Shown: positions 25,668-34,028, counted from the first letter of the stretch. The stretch is 39,848 nucleotides of DNA from Lachnospiraceae bacterium (GCA_022781985.1 JALESH010000083.1:1-39848); one strand, 5' to 3'. The notes: generated by a model from the sequence alone, not told the origin. A program made the numbers and translations.

Positions 25668-26504
25668 CTACGCTCCATACAGATCCTTTATTCTCTTCAC
25701 ATTGAGTGTCAGATATATTCTTTCCTCTTCTGTCATGGAACAATCATATTTTTCCCGGATAAAAGCATCCACCCTGCAGACCAGAGCATATTCTTGGCTG
25801 CAGTACTCTCTGATAAAGTCAAAGAAGACCCTGTCTTCCTTTCCGTTGGCCGGAGCCTCCGTCATCATCCGATACACCAGATGCTTAAAATTGATAACCA
25901 GCCTGTCTCTGTGGCTTGCCCTCCTGCATGCCGGTATCTCATCCTCCATAATCTGCATCATGTCCCGGATCATCTGAGTCAGCGTACAGGTGGTACTGAT
26001 GGCTGAGTCCAGCTCAGCATTGACCAGATGCAGGGCTATGGATGCTGCCTCGTCCTCCATAAGCCGGATTCCCGTCTTCTTCTCAATCAGGTACAGGGCA
26101 TAGCAGCCTACCGTGTACTCGTTGGGATAAAACATCCTGATCTCTTCAAAGAGCGTATTGCTGCACAGCAGCCCCTCCTTGTGTCTGTCAATGGCAAAAC
26201 TGATGTGATCTGTCAGAGTCAGGTAAACATTCTCATTTAATTCCTTTCCCAAGGTCTCCTTGGCATAAGAAATAATTTCATCCGAAACTCGGATATATTC
26301 AATAGGCAGCTTTTTCAGTAGCTCCTTGAACCGCTCCATACTGTCCTTGTTGTCCAATCTGAAAATCTTTTCAATCCTGTCCTCATCCAGTTCCTGCCCG
26401 GCCTTTCTTCCAAAACCCAGCCCCCTGCCCATGACGATCAGCTCATTGCCGTATTCATCCATCGACAAAACAATATTATTATTGATTATTTTTTCAATTT
26501 CCAT
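25668..26504 (-). CDS. licT: BglG/LicT-family transcription antiterminator
   Basis: A 278-residue regulator. Residues 1-55 form the RNA-binding CAT domain (EKIINNNIVLSMDEYGNELI, GRGLGFGRKAGQ). PRD1 has His100 (LTDHISFAIDR) and His159 (IALHLVNAEL). PRD2 has His208 (NFKHLVYRM), but the second PRD2 position reads YLTLNVKRI, with Asn268 where His is usual. It binds the RAT in its own leader and stops terminator formation. PRD phosphorylation by EII and HPr controls its activity. The LicT name reflects family and RAT type; the regulated operon here is GlcNAc. Start: ATG at 26504, directly before the CAT domain. Confidence 0.92.
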   Translation of the reverse strand: MEIEKIINNNIVLSMDEYGNELIVMGRGLGFGRKAGQELDEDRIEKIFRLDNKDSMERFKELLKKLPIEYIRVSDEIISYAKETLGKELNENVYLTLTDHISFAIDRHKEGLLCSNTLFEEIRMFYPNEYTVGCYALYLIEKKTGIRLMEDEAASIALHLVNAELDSAISTTCTLTQMIRDMMQIMEDEIPACRRASHRDRLVINFKHLVYRMMTEAPANGKEDRVFFDFIREYCSQEYALVCRVDAFIREKYDCSMTEEERIYLTLNVKRIKDLYGA

Positions 26505-26602
26505 TCCCATACCTGTCAGCCACGGCATATTATGGCAGATATCATCCCGAACAACCTATCTGTTCAAACAGTGCCTCTTTCACAGGCTGCTGAATAACTG
26601 CT

Positions 26603-26665
26603 AAAAAAAAACACAAATCCTGCAAAACAATCCACTTGTGACCATTTTACAAAATTTGGTTTTGC
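26603..26665 (-). terminator. Conditional terminator overlapping the RAT
   Basis: The 3' part of the RAT (GCAAAAC, 26659-26665) can instead pair with GTTTTGC at 26622-26628, followed 10 nt later by nine T (26603-26611). A second smaller stem, CACAAGT/ATTTGTG, sits immediately before the T-run. The two folds exclude the RAT fold, as expected for an antitermination switch. Confidence 0.8.
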
Positions 26666-26685
26666 CTGCTCCTCAGTAACAATCC
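26658..26685 (-). promoter_or_regulatory. Ribonucleic antiterminator (RAT), LicT type
   Basis: The leader reads GGATTGTTACTG, a 4-nt AGGA linker, then GCAGGCAAAACC. These two conserved blocks match the LicT targets ahead of Bacillus bglP and bglS. It begins about 27 nt after the predicted transcription start and overlaps the terminator, the required geometry. Confidence 0.92.
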
Positions 26686-26718
26686 ATTAATTAAAATTTT
26701 ATTAATAAATATAAAAAT

Positions 26719-26747
26719 ATCATATCAACTCTTGTGCATTATGTCAA
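26719..26747 (-). promoter_or_regulatory. Promoter of the GlcNAc PTS operon
   Basis: A consensus -35 TTGACA (26742-26747) and -10 TATGAT (26719-26724) are 17 bp apart. A strong constitutive promoter with control moved to the leader fits the RAT system. The gap from 26505 to 26881 otherwise holds only the RAT, its terminator and the tRNA-Leu terminator. A TGGTATAT octamer (26769-26776, plus strand) is also found at the nagBA promoter. Confidence 0.88.
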
Positions 26748-26824
26748 GAGAAAAAACAGAACTGCAGCTGGTATATCCTGCCTGAAGAAATTTTTGTTCC
26801 GGCAGTTTCCCGGTTTCCTACCGC

Positions 26825-26863
26825 AAAAAAAATCTATGCACATATTTCTATTCTGTGCATAGA
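26825..26863 (-). terminator. Terminator of tRNA-Leu
   Basis: TCTATGCACA pairs with TGTGCATAGA (10 bp) around an 11-nt loop, followed by eight T on the minus strand, 19 bp past the tRNA. Confidence 0.93.
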
Positions 26864-26881
26864 CCTTCCTTTTCTTTGTAC

Positions 26882-26964
26882 TGCCGGCGATGGGACTTGA
26901 ACCCATACGTGGTCACCCACAACAGATTTTGAGTCTGCCTCGTCTGCCATTCCGACACGCCGGC
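26882..26964 (-). tRNA. tRNA-Leu (anticodon CAA)
   Basis: An 83-nt class II tRNA. The acceptor stem GCCGGCG/CGCCGGC is perfect, the anticodon loop CTCAAAA gives CAA, a long variable arm (GTGGGTGACCAC region) is present as required for tRNA-Leu, and the T arm carries GGGTTCAAGTCCC. The discriminator is A; CCA is not encoded. It reads UUG codons. Confidence 0.97.
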
Positions 26965-26989
26965 CTGCTTTCTCTAACAGCCGACTTAT

Positions 26990-27018
26990 ATATTAACACA
27001 TTCAGCTACTAAAGACAA
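26990..27018 (-). promoter_or_regulatory. Promoter of tRNA-Leu
   Basis: TTGTCT (27013-27018) and TAATAT (26990-26995) with a 17-bp spacer, 26 bp before the tRNA. It sits just past the lysA stop, so the tRNA forms its own short unit, while read-through from lysA remains possible because no terminator separates them. Confidence 0.75.
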
Positions 27019-27025
27019 GCCTTTT

Positions 27026-28315
27026 TTATAATTCTTCCTGAATTTTTTTATAGATTTCAAATCCATCCAAGGTAGCAAAATAGTCCATGGGTTTCTCTGC
27101 CCTGCGAATCAGACTGACTGTACCATCCTCCCTGAGCAGCAGTTCTGCCGACTTCAGCTTACCGTTATAGTTATAGCCCATTGCATAGCCATGTGCGCCG
27201 GTATCATGGATAACCAGATAGTCTCCTCTCTCGATCTTGGGAAGCATCCTGTCCACGGCAAACTTATCATTATTTTCGCAAAGGGAACCTGTTACGTCAT
27301 ACTTGCACTCACAGGCCGCCTCTTCCTTTCCCAATACCGTGATATGATGATAAGCCCCATACATGGCCGGACGCATCAGATTGACCGCACAGGCATCCAC
27401 ACCGATATATTCCTTATGGGTATGCTTCTCATGGATAGCCCTAGTCACAAGGGCACCGTAGGACCCCATCATAAAACGTCCCATCTCCGTATAGATGGCC
27501 ACATCTCCCATTCCTGCAGGCACAAGAATCTCCTCATACACCTTTCGCACCCCTTCTCCGATGGCACGGATATCATTCCCCTCCTGGTCGGGCTGATAGG
27601 GAATACCCACTCCCCCTGAAAGGTTGATGAATCGGATATTTGCCCCAGTCTCCTCCTTCAGCCTGACCCCAAGCTCAAAGAGCTGCTTTGCCAGCATGGG
27701 ATAATATTCATTGGTGACTGTATTGCTGGCCAGAAAGGCGTGGATGCCGAAGTTCTTCACACCCTTTTCCTTCATCATGCGGAACCCCTCAAACATCTGC
27801 TCCGTGGTAAAGCCGTATTTGGCATCCCCAGGATTATCCATGATTCCATTGCTCATCTGGAACACTCCGCCGGGATTATAGCGGCAGCTCATGGTTTCCG
27901 GAAGGCCTCCCAGAATATTTTCCACAAAATCAATGTGGGTGATATCATCCAAGTTGATGATGGCTCCTGCCTTTGCCGCATAGGCGTATTCCTCTGCCGG
28001 TGTATCATTGGAGGAAAACATGATATCCTCCCCCCGGATGCCCATTGCTCTGCTGAGCATCAGCTCTGTCATGGAGGAGCAGTCACAGCCACAGCCATAC
28101 TCCCTCAGGATCTCTATCAATGCAGGGTTAGGATTTGCCTTCACTGCAAAGTACTCCTTAAAGCCTTTGTTCCATGCAAAGGCCTCCTTCACTGCCTGGG
28201 CATTTTCCCTGATGCCCTTCTCGTCATAAATATGAAAGGGTGTAGGATATTCCTTTACGATTTCCTCAATCATATCCTTTGTCACAAATACTTTCTTCCT
28301 GCTTTGCCTGTCCAT
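27026..28315 (-). CDS. lysA: Diaminopimelate decarboxylase
   Basis: A 429-residue fold-type III PLP enzyme that makes lysine from meso-diaminopimelate. The PLP lysine lies in YFAVKANPNP, the phosphate-binding glycines in INLSGGVGIPY, and the dimer-interface cysteine segment in VTGSLCENNDKFAVDR, with YNYNGKLKSAELLL near the end. Related enzymes decarboxylate arginine or carboxynorspermidine, but the GIHAFLASN and GSLCEN motifs fit LysA. AAAGGAG precedes the ATG. It is 55 bp after ung and ends a unit with hisH, hisF and ung; no lysine riboswitch is visible. Confidence 0.88.
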   Translation of the reverse strand: MDRQSRKKVFVTKDMIEEIVKEYPTPFHIYDEKGIRENAQAVKEAFAWNKGFKEYFAVKANPNPALIEILREYGCGCDCSSMTELMLSRAMGIRGEDIMFSSNDTPAEEYAYAAKAGAIINLDDITHIDFVENILGGLPETMSCRYNPGGVFQMSNGIMDNPGDAKYGFTTEQMFEGFRMMKEKGVKNFGIHAFLASNTVTNEYYPMLAKQLFELGVRLKEETGANIRFINLSGGVGIPYQPDQEGNDIRAIGEGVRKVYEEILVPAGMGDVAIYTEMGRFMMGSYGALVTRAIHEKHTHKEYIGVDACAVNLMRPAMYGAYHHITVLGKEEAACECKYDVTGSLCENNDKFAVDRMLPKIERGDYLVIHDTGAHGYAMGYNYNGKLKSAELLLREDGTVSLIRRAEKPMDYFATLDGFEIYKKIQEEL

Positions 28316-28370
28316 CCTTCTTTTCTCCTTTTGTCAATTCTTTCTGGATCCTGCTGCTGCCATGGCCGTC

Positions 28371-29048
28371 TTATAAGTTCTCTATCTGCCAATCAATAGG
28401 CTCTGCACCATTTTTCAGCAGGAACTCATTTGTCTGGCTAAAATGCCTGCATCCGAAAAATCCCCTATAGGCCGACAGTGGGCTGGGATGAGGTGCCTTC
28501 AGTATCAGGTGCCTGGGATTGGTAAGCATCGGGGACTTGCTTTGGGCAGGCCGTCCCCAGAGCAGATAGACAACAGGTCTCTCCTGGGCATTTACGGCCT
28601 GGATTACCGCATCCGTAAACCTCTCCCACCCCCTTCCCTTATGGGAATTGGCCTGATGAGCCCTTACCGTAAGCACTGTATTTAAAAGCAAAACCCCCTG
28701 ATCGGCCCATTTTTTCAAATAGCCGTTATTTGGGATATAGCACCCCAGATCCTCATGCAGTTCCTGATAAATATTCTGTAAGGACGGCGGTATCTCCTTC
28801 TGCTCCGGCAAAACAGAAAAACTCAGCCCATGGGCCTGATGCTCATTATGGTATGGATCCTGCCCCAGCAAAAGCACCTTCACCTTGCTCAGAGGTGTAA
28901 AATGAAACGCATTAAATATATCCTCCGCCGGAGGATATATCACTGCACTGCTGTACTGTTCCTGTACAAACCGGAACAGATCCCTGTAATATGGCTGGGA
29001 AAACTCCAGTCTCAGTGCATCCAGCCAATCATTCTGTATCATACCCAT
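28371..29048 (-). CDS. ung: Uracil-DNA glycosylase
   Basis: A 225-residue family 1 UDG that cuts uracil from DNA in base-excision repair. The water-activating loop LLLGQDPYHNEHQAHGLSFS and the DNA-intercalation loop APHPSPLSAYRGFFGC are both complete. Two in-frame ATG codons (29048 and 29042) are close; AGGGAATGG lies about 12 nt before the first. It follows hisF by 31 bp. Confidence 0.97.
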   Translation of the reverse strand: MGMIQNDWLDALRLEFSQPYYRDLFRFVQEQYSSAVIYPPAEDIFNAFHFTPLSKVKVLLLGQDPYHNEHQAHGLSFSVLPEQKEIPPSLQNIYQELHEDLGCYIPNNGYLKKWADQGVLLLNTVLTVRAHQANSHKGRGWERFTDAVIQAVNAQERPVVYLLWGRPAQSKSPMLTNPRHLILKAPHPSPLSAYRGFFGCRHFSQTNEFLLKNGAEPIDWQIENL

Positions 29049-29079
29049 TTGTATAAACCATTCCCTGAATCATTCCTAT

Positions 29080-29841
29080 TTACAGTCTCACAGGCACTCC
29101 CCGCATCCGCAGATACTCCTTGACTTCCATGATTTCCAGCTCCTTATAATGAAAGAGGGAGGCTGCCAGCGCGGCATCTGCCTTTCCTTCCGTCAGGGCA
29201 TCATAAAAGTCCTCTTTTTTCCCTGCTCCCCCGGATGCAATGACCGGTATGGAAACATTCTCTGCTACGGTTCTGGTAAGCTCTATATCATAGCCTGCTT
29301 TGGTTCCGTCTGCATCCATACTGGTCAGCAGTATTTCACCTGCGCCCAGATGGTCTGCTTTCATGGCCCATTCCACCGCATCCATACCCACATCCACCCT
29401 GCCTCCGTTTTTATAGATATTCCAGCCCCTGCCATCTGCTCGTCTCCTGGCATCAATAGCCACTACCACACATTGGCTTCCGAATTTATCCGCCGCATCA
29501 CTGATCAGGGAGGGCTGATTGATTGCAGAGGAATTGATGGAGACCTTGTCTGCACCCTCCCTGAGAATCGCCTTAATGTCATCTACAGTACGGATTCCTC
29601 CTCCCACAGTGAATGGGATAAACACCCTCTCTGCCACGCGCCTGACCATATCCACCACTGTAGCTCTGGCATCACTGGAGGCTGTAATATCCAGGAAAAC
29701 CAGTTCATCTGCCCCTGCCCTATCATAGGCTGCCGCTATCTCTACCGGATCCCCTGCATCCCTCAGATTTACAAAATTAACACCTTTGACCACTCTTCCG
29801 CCATGGACATCCAGGCAAGGAATCATACGCTTGGTATGCAT
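29080..29841 (-). CDS. hisF: Imidazole glycerol phosphate synthase, cyclase subunit
   Basis: A 253-residue TIM barrel. The catalytic aspartates are in [16 protein letters not shown] and the second half of the barrel ([26 protein letters not shown]). It closes the imidazole ring using ammonia from HisH, giving IGP and AICAR. The ATG follows the hisH stop with no gap (TAG-ATG). The rest of the his genes are not in the window. Confidence 0.97.
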   Translation of the reverse strand: MHTKRMIPCLDVHGGRVVKGVNFVNLRDAGDPVEIAAAYDRAGADELVFLDITASSDARATVVDMVRRVAERVFIPFTVGGGIRTVDDIKAILREGADKVSINSSAINQPSLISDAADKFGSQCVVVAIDARRRADGRGWNIYKNGGRVDVGMDAVEWAMKADHLGAGEILLTSMDADGTKAGYDIELTRTVAENVSIPVIASGGAGKKEDFYDALTEGKADAALAASLFHYKELEIMEVKEYLRMRGVPVRL

Positions 29842-30462
29842 CTACTTCCCCTCCCTTGGAATATGGATAAAATTTTTAAGCATCTGCAGTCCTGCATCAG
29901 AGCTTTTCTCCGGATGAAACTGACAGGCGAACACATTCCCCTTCTCTACGGAGGCATGGATCCGGGTTCCATAATCAGTCACAGCCGTCACTATATCCTC
30001 CTCCGCTGCCTTCAGATAGTAAGAATGAACAAAATATACATAGACATTCTCTTCTATGCCTTCAAACAGCCTTCCCTTCCCGGGATACTCCAGGGAGTTC
30101 CAGCCGATATGGGGGATTTTGATATCGGCTCTTTGAGGAATCCTCAGAATCTCTCCCTTCAGGATACCAAGCCCCTCCGTTCCGGGACTTTCCTCACTCC
30201 GCTCAAACAGAAGCTGCAGGCCCAGGCAAATCCCCAGAAAGGGGACATTCTCCCCAATAACCTCCCTAATGGTTTCCTCCAGACCGAAGCAGCGGAGCTT
30301 ACCCATGGCATCCCCGAAGGAACCCACTCCCGGCAGAATCACCCTGTCAGCACGGAGGATTTTTTCTCTTTCCCGTGTGACAACCGGCTCTTCCCCAAGA
30401 AATTGAAGAGCCTTCTCCACACTTTTTATGTTTCCTGCATCATAATCAATTATCGCTACCAT
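29842..30462 (-). CDS. hisH: Imidazole glycerol phosphate synthase, glutaminase subunit
   Basis: A 206-residue class I glutamine amidotransferase. The nucleophile cysteine is in FLGICLGLQLLFE, and the His/Glu pair in FACQFHPEKSSDAG. The start AIIDYDAGNIKSVEKAL is typical. It releases ammonia from glutamine and feeds it to HisF next door. It lies 21 bp after the acidic membrane protein gene, so it may share that transcript. Confidence 0.97.
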   Translation of the reverse strand: MVAIIDYDAGNIKSVEKALQFLGEEPVVTREREKILRADRVILPGVGSFGDAMGKLRCFGLEETIREVIGENVPFLGICLGLQLLFERSEESPGTEGLGILKGEILRIPQRADIKIPHIGWNSLEYPGKGRLFEGIEENVYVYFVHSYYLKAAEEDIVTAVTDYGTRIHASVEKGNVFACQFHPEKSSDAGLQMLKNFIHIPREGK

Positions 30463-30483
30463 ATGCTGTCACTTCCCAAGCCC

Positions 30484-32121
30484 CTAATTAGTGTTGATTT
30501 GTATTTCGATGGGCTGGCGAACTCCCTGGATCAGCTCACCCTGTACTCCGGCAGGTGCTTCCTGCATCGGCAGGGGAACAGCCTCTCCAACCGGACTCTC
30601 AGGCTGTTCATCCGTCACCTCTGCTTCCTCCGCAGGCAGCTCTGCATTCTCCACAGGCAGTTCTGCTTCCTCCTCCGGTGTATATGTATGCTCTACTGCC
30701 TCACCTGCTGATCCACCGGTCTGAACGGTCTCTTCTTCCAGAAAAATCTGTTCTTCAGGCAGAAGATCGGTGGAAGCAGAAGCCATCTCCTCTTCTTCTC
30801 CCGGCATCACAAAAGGCGTGCCATGTACCACAGACTCCAATTTTTTGGTATAGGTCAGGTCATCATACGAAAGAATCACCTTGGCAACACTTTCCGAAAT
30901 ATCATATTTATCACTGAGGATATTCAGAATCGAGTCATAAATGGCACTTACCTCCTGTCCGATATGATATTCCTCAGCCTCCAGAAGCAGATCCGGGTAT
31001 TTCCGCACTCCTGACATCAAAGCATCTAAAGCATATACCTCTTGGTTCACACCCAGATAATTATGATAGGAATCCAATTCCCGATTCAGCTCCAGGATAA
31101 TCCTGGATTTATTGAAAATAATGGTATCACTGCTGTCCAGTCTCTTACCATACAAAAGATCATAGGATTTGGCATAGTCCGACTCATAGTAGGCGATCCT
31201 TGCCTCTCTCTTATCAAAAAACCCCGGAACAATACTGCAGGATACTACAATCACTGCTGTAAACGTCAGGCAAACCCCTGCAATAACGGCTACATTCTTT
31301 TTCGAAACCCTTTTGCCGGGACGCTCACTTTCAAAATATCCGGGAGCCGGCTGCTGCTTCTCCTTCTTTTCCTTCTTCCTGCGCTTCGTGCCGGCACTGT
31401 TCTCTTCAAGATCCTCTGCCTCCTCCGACAGCTCCGGCGTCTGTGCTTTTTTCCCTTTTATCTTCTTCTTTTTCTTTTTCTTATCCTCCTCCTTGAGCTG
31501 CTTCAGCACATCCTTATTTTCGTCCGAAGGAACGATGCCTGGCTGCAGCTCCTCCTCAGCCCCCTCATCAGTTTCCGTAAGAAAAGCAAACATCCTGGCA
31601 AAAAGCCCCGGCTTTTTTGGTTTCTTTCCTGTCTCTGTCCCAGCTTCATCTGCTGTAACGATGTTTTGCTCCTGCTCCTCCTGTTCCTCCCCGGAGATAC
31701 TTCCCAGAAGGGCCAGCATATCATCTGCAGAAGGCCCTGCCGTCTCGGTCCGGGACTCACTCAGTTCTCCGCTGTTATCTTCCATACCAGCCAAAGAAGC
31801 TTCCTCTATTCCGTGGGTAAAAGTCAGATCCCCTTCATCAGCTGCTTCTCCGGCCGGAACAGTATGATCCTCCGGATTCAGATCCTCAATTGCAAAATCA
31901 TTCAGGACAAAATCATCCCCCTGACCGTGATCCTCTATTGCCAGGTCAAGATCACCTGCCAGGTCAAGATCGCCTGCCAGGTTCAAATCAGCCAGAGCCT
32001 TATTAATATCTACTCCAGCCGCCTCCTTCAGCTCATCTGCCGACATTTCATCTCCCGATCCCTCTTCGCCTCCGATCAGGGATTTAAGTAAATTATCTAA
32101 ATATTCTTCATCTGAACCCAT
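30484..32121 (-). CDS. Acidic single-pass membrane protein of unknown function
   Basis: A 545-residue protein I do not recognise as any named family. Residues 1-165 are very acidic and low in complexity, with a short AGDLDL repeat. A second acidic stretch with runs of lysine (KKKKKKK at 214-220, KRRKKEKKEK near 246-255) leads to one membrane helix at about 276-298 (VAVIAGVCLTFTAVIVV). Residues 300-435, helical and well conserved in appearance, probably form an extracellular folded domain (YYESDYAKSYDLLYGKRLDS, NKSRIILELNRELDSYHNYL). The tail from 440 is Glu/Pro-rich with AELP repeats. The layout resembles membrane regulators with a charged cytoplasmic region. GAGGGTG precedes the ATG. The Sir2-like gene lies 77 bp upstream and hisH 21 bp downstream. 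Confidence 0.75.
   Translation of the reverse strand: MGSDEEYLDNLLKSLIGGEEGSGDEMSADELKEAAGVDINKALADLNLAGDLDLAGDLDLAIEDHGQGDDFVLNDFAIEDLNPEDHTVPAGEAADEGDLTFTHGIEEASLAGMEDNSGELSESRTETAGPSADDMLALLGSISGEEQEEQEQNIVTADEAGTETGKKPKKPGLFARMFAFLTETDEGAEEELQPGIVPSDENKDVLKQLKEEDKKKKKKKIKGKKAQTPELSEEAEDLEENSAGTKRRKKEKKEKQQPAPGYFESERPGKRVSKKNVAVIAGVCLTFTAVIVVSCSIVPGFFDKREARIAYYESDYAKSYDLLYGKRLDSSDTIIFNKSRIILELNRELDSYHNYLGVNQEVYALDALMSGVRKYPDLLLEAEEYHIGQEVSAIYDSILNILSDKYDISESVAKVILSYDDLTYTKKLESVVHGTPFVMPGEEEEMASASTDLLPEEQIFLEEETVQTGGSAGEAVEHTYTPEEEAELPVENAELPAEEAEVTDEQPESPVGEAVPLPMQEAPAGVQGELIQGVRQPIEIQINTN
31940..31993. repeat. 18-bp tandem repeat, three copies
   Basis: The unit GCCAGGTCAAGATCACCT is repeated at 31940, 31958 and, with changes, 31976. 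It encodes the LAGDLDLAGDLDL segment of the acidic membrane protein in frame, so copy number could vary without frameshift. Confidence 0.85.
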
Positions 32122-32198
32122 AACAACACCCTCACATTCATCTGTTTGATTTTAAAATTTCTACAGCATTATCTACTAGTTTATCATATAACCCCGGA

Positions 32199-32975
32199 TT
32201 AGACAAACCTATTTATCAAAAAATCTATCGGTTTTTCCTCCAAGCTATACCCTCTCCCCTGAATTTCCTCTGTCAAATAATATAATTTACTGTGTACACG
32301 GAACAAATTTGACTTCTGATTCAGAAATACAATTTTTTCAAAGGGCCATCGGATCACTGTAGGATAAGCCATTCCCACTCCCAGCTCCAATACGCACAGC
32401 CGCCTGTTCAGTGTCCTCTGAAGCCATTCCATATAATGCTGCCACTGTTGGGAATATCCCTCCTCCACATATTGCTCCGTATCTGTATTATTAAATACCA
32501 ATCCGGCTTTACAGACCGGACACAGCGGCCTTTGGACTGTATGGGGATCCCTCTTCCCCTCCATACATTCTGCTATTTCCCACAGCAATTTCTGATCCGT
32601 TTTAAATAATTGCCGGCTGCATCCATACTCACATTGGGTAAACCGGTATCCTCCGCAGGGTGTTACTATCCGGTCTGCCCTTAATCCCGTGTCATAAATA
32701 CAGTCATCCTTCCTGATGGAGACAATAAAATAATCCTTATTCTCCAGAAGCTTTTCCAAAACAGCATATGCTGTCATCATCCTTTCTGTCCTGCTGCGCT
32801 TCAGCCGGAGCATCTCCCCATAGGGATGCATCCATGCCGGCCCCTCCTGCCGGATCCTGTCCGGGAATCCTGTACAATCAGCCGCTTCATACTCTCCAAA
32901 CTCTTCACCTATTCCTGCCAGAACCACCTCTGCAGCCTCCAGCTTTTCCAGCAATATGCTCTTTATATCCTCCAT
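32199..32975 (-). CDS. Divergent Sir2-like (sirtuin-fold) protein
   Basis: About 258 residues. The C-terminal half has the layout of bacterial Sir2-type proteins: a zinc-ribbon-like set in TPCGGYRFTQCEYGC and PLCPVCKAG, then NNTDTEQYVEEGY, LCVLELGVGMAYPTVIRWPF and a FLNQKSNLFRVHSKL strand that would bind the NAD ribose. The N-terminal NAD motif GAGxS is replaced by VVLAGIGEEFGEY, and the usual TTNVD segment reads SIRKDDCIYDTG. Normal deacetylase chemistry is therefore doubtful; ADP-ribosyl or binding functions are possible. The start is uncertain (ATG 32975 preferred; ATG 32984 or GTG 32987 lie very close to GGGAGG). It is 77 bp upstream of the acidic membrane protein. Confidence 0.6.
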   Translation of the reverse strand: MEDIKSILLEKLEAAEVVLAGIGEEFGEYEAADCTGFPDRIRQEGPAWMHPYGEMLRLKRSRTERMMTAYAVLEKLLENKDYFIVSIRKDDCIYDTGLRADRIVTPCGGYRFTQCEYGCSRQLFKTDQKLLWEIAECMEGKRDPHTVQRPLCPVCKAGLVFNNTDTEQYVEEGYSQQWQHYMEWLQRTLNRRLCVLELGVGMAYPTVIRWPFEKIVFLNQKSNLFRVHSKLYYLTEEIQGRGYSLEEKPIDFLINRFV

Positions 32976-33022
32976 ATTGATCATCACCCTCCCTTTTAAG
33001 TCCGGAGACTCTGTTGTGATGG

Positions 33023-33056
33023 ATGAAAAAGCCGGGAATCATCCCGGCTTTTTCAT
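33023..33056 (-). terminator. Bidirectional-type terminator after cheV
   Basis: ATGAAAAAGCCGGGA pairs fully with TCCCGGCTTTTTCAT (15 bp, ATCA loop). On the minus strand CTTTTTC follows the GC-rich stem, 22 bp past the cheV stop. Confidence 0.93.
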
Positions 33057-33078
33057 TTTAGACCTGCTTCGTCACAGG

Positions 33079-33984
33079 CTATTGAAGTAATTCATCAATG
33101 ATATGGACTAAATTACCAATTTCGGGCTTTGAAAGCTGTGCATCGGCTCCCAGGGACTCTCCCTTTTTCTTCATCTCCTCATTCACAAGAGAAGAAAAGA
33201 TAATGACAGGAATATCTTTTGTCTCTTCATCCTCTTTCACCAGCTTCGTCAAATGGTGCCCATCCATCACCGGCATCTCAATATCTGTAATGATGCACTG
33301 TACATGTTCATGCAGGGTTCCATCCTCCTTACACTGCTGGATCACATCATAAGCCTGCTTACCGTTTTCCGTGTGAATCAGATTTGTGTATCCAGCCTGC
33401 TTTAAGGAATCCACAATCAGCTTGTTCAGCAGCGGAGAATCCTCTGCGATCAAAATCGGCACACTGCGCTGAGGCCTGATGCCCAATGCTTCTATCTCAG
33501 ATACCTTCAGACCTGTCTCAGGATTAATATCCGTGACAATCTTTTCAAAATCCAAAATAATGATAAGCTTCCCGTCTATTTTGATAATACCTGTAGAAAT
33601 ACCGTCCTCACTGGTAGAAACTGTAGCCCCCGGTTTAATGATCTGCCTCCATGACACCCTGTGTATTCCTAAAACAGCATCCACATGAAAAGCGATATCC
33701 AGACTGTTAAAGTTGGTAATGATAAATAAGGAATTCTCCTTCTCACTGTCCATATAATCCCGCATCTGCAGGCAGTTTCTCAAATTAATGGCTGTAATCA
33801 TGGTATCTCTCGGCATAAAAATCCCTTCTATGCTGGGGTGTGAATTCGGCACAGGGGTCACCTCCTGATAAGCAATGATCTCCCTGATTTTTGCAACATT
33901 AATCCCGTAATGCTGTCCCTCCAGCAAAAACTCCAGAACCTCTAATTCATTCGTACCACTATCCAGCAGAATATTTGTATCCAT
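33079..33984 (-). CDS. cheV: Chemotaxis coupling protein CheV (CheW domain plus receiver)
   Basis: A 301-residue protein with an N-terminal CheW-like coupling domain (about 12-155: EFLLEGQHYGINVAKIREII, VPNSHPSIEGIFMPRD) and a C-terminal receiver domain (about 175-301). The phospho-acceptor is Asp234 in CIITDIEMPVMDG, with acidic EDS at 181-183 and the lysine of LSKPEIG. CheV links receptors to the CheA kinase and adapts the signal. The ATG at 33984 has GAGGTGG about 8 nt upstream. No other chemotaxis or flagellar gene is nearby, and terminator and promoter show it is a single-gene unit. Confidence 0.95.
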   Translation of the reverse strand: MDTNILLDSGTNELEVLEFLLEGQHYGINVAKIREIIAYQEVTPVPNSHPSIEGIFMPRDTMITAINLRNCLQMRDYMDSEKENSLFIITNFNSLDIAFHVDAVLGIHRVSWRQIIKPGATVSTSEDGISTGIIKIDGKLIIILDFEKIVTDINPETGLKVSEIEALGIRPQRSVPILIAEDSPLLNKLIVDSLKQAGYTNLIHTENGKQAYDVIQQCKEDGTLHEHVQCIITDIEMPVMDGHHLTKLVKEDEETKDIPVIIFSSLVNEEMKKKGESLGADAQLSKPEIGNLVHIIDELLQ

Positions 33985-34028
33985 ATCCAATCCACCTCGC
34001 AACATCCTATGTATTTCAAGCTGGACTA

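Noticed and set aside
29149..30711. A 520-codon open frame on the plus strand
   Set aside because: It crosses hisF, hisH and the start of the acidic protein gene in antisense. All three minus-strand products are coherent; the plus frame is not.
31042..32091. Plus-strand open frame with membrane-like Leu/Phe runs
   Set aside because: The hydrophobic runs are the antisense reading of Lys/Glu/Asp repeats in the acidic membrane protein. No start signal is present.
30484..32987. Possible SIR2-type anti-phage defence pair
   Set aside because: No helicase, nuclease, HerA, Argonaute or other defence partner is present, and the surroundings are amino-acid and repair genes. The sirtuin-like protein is better reported as unknown.
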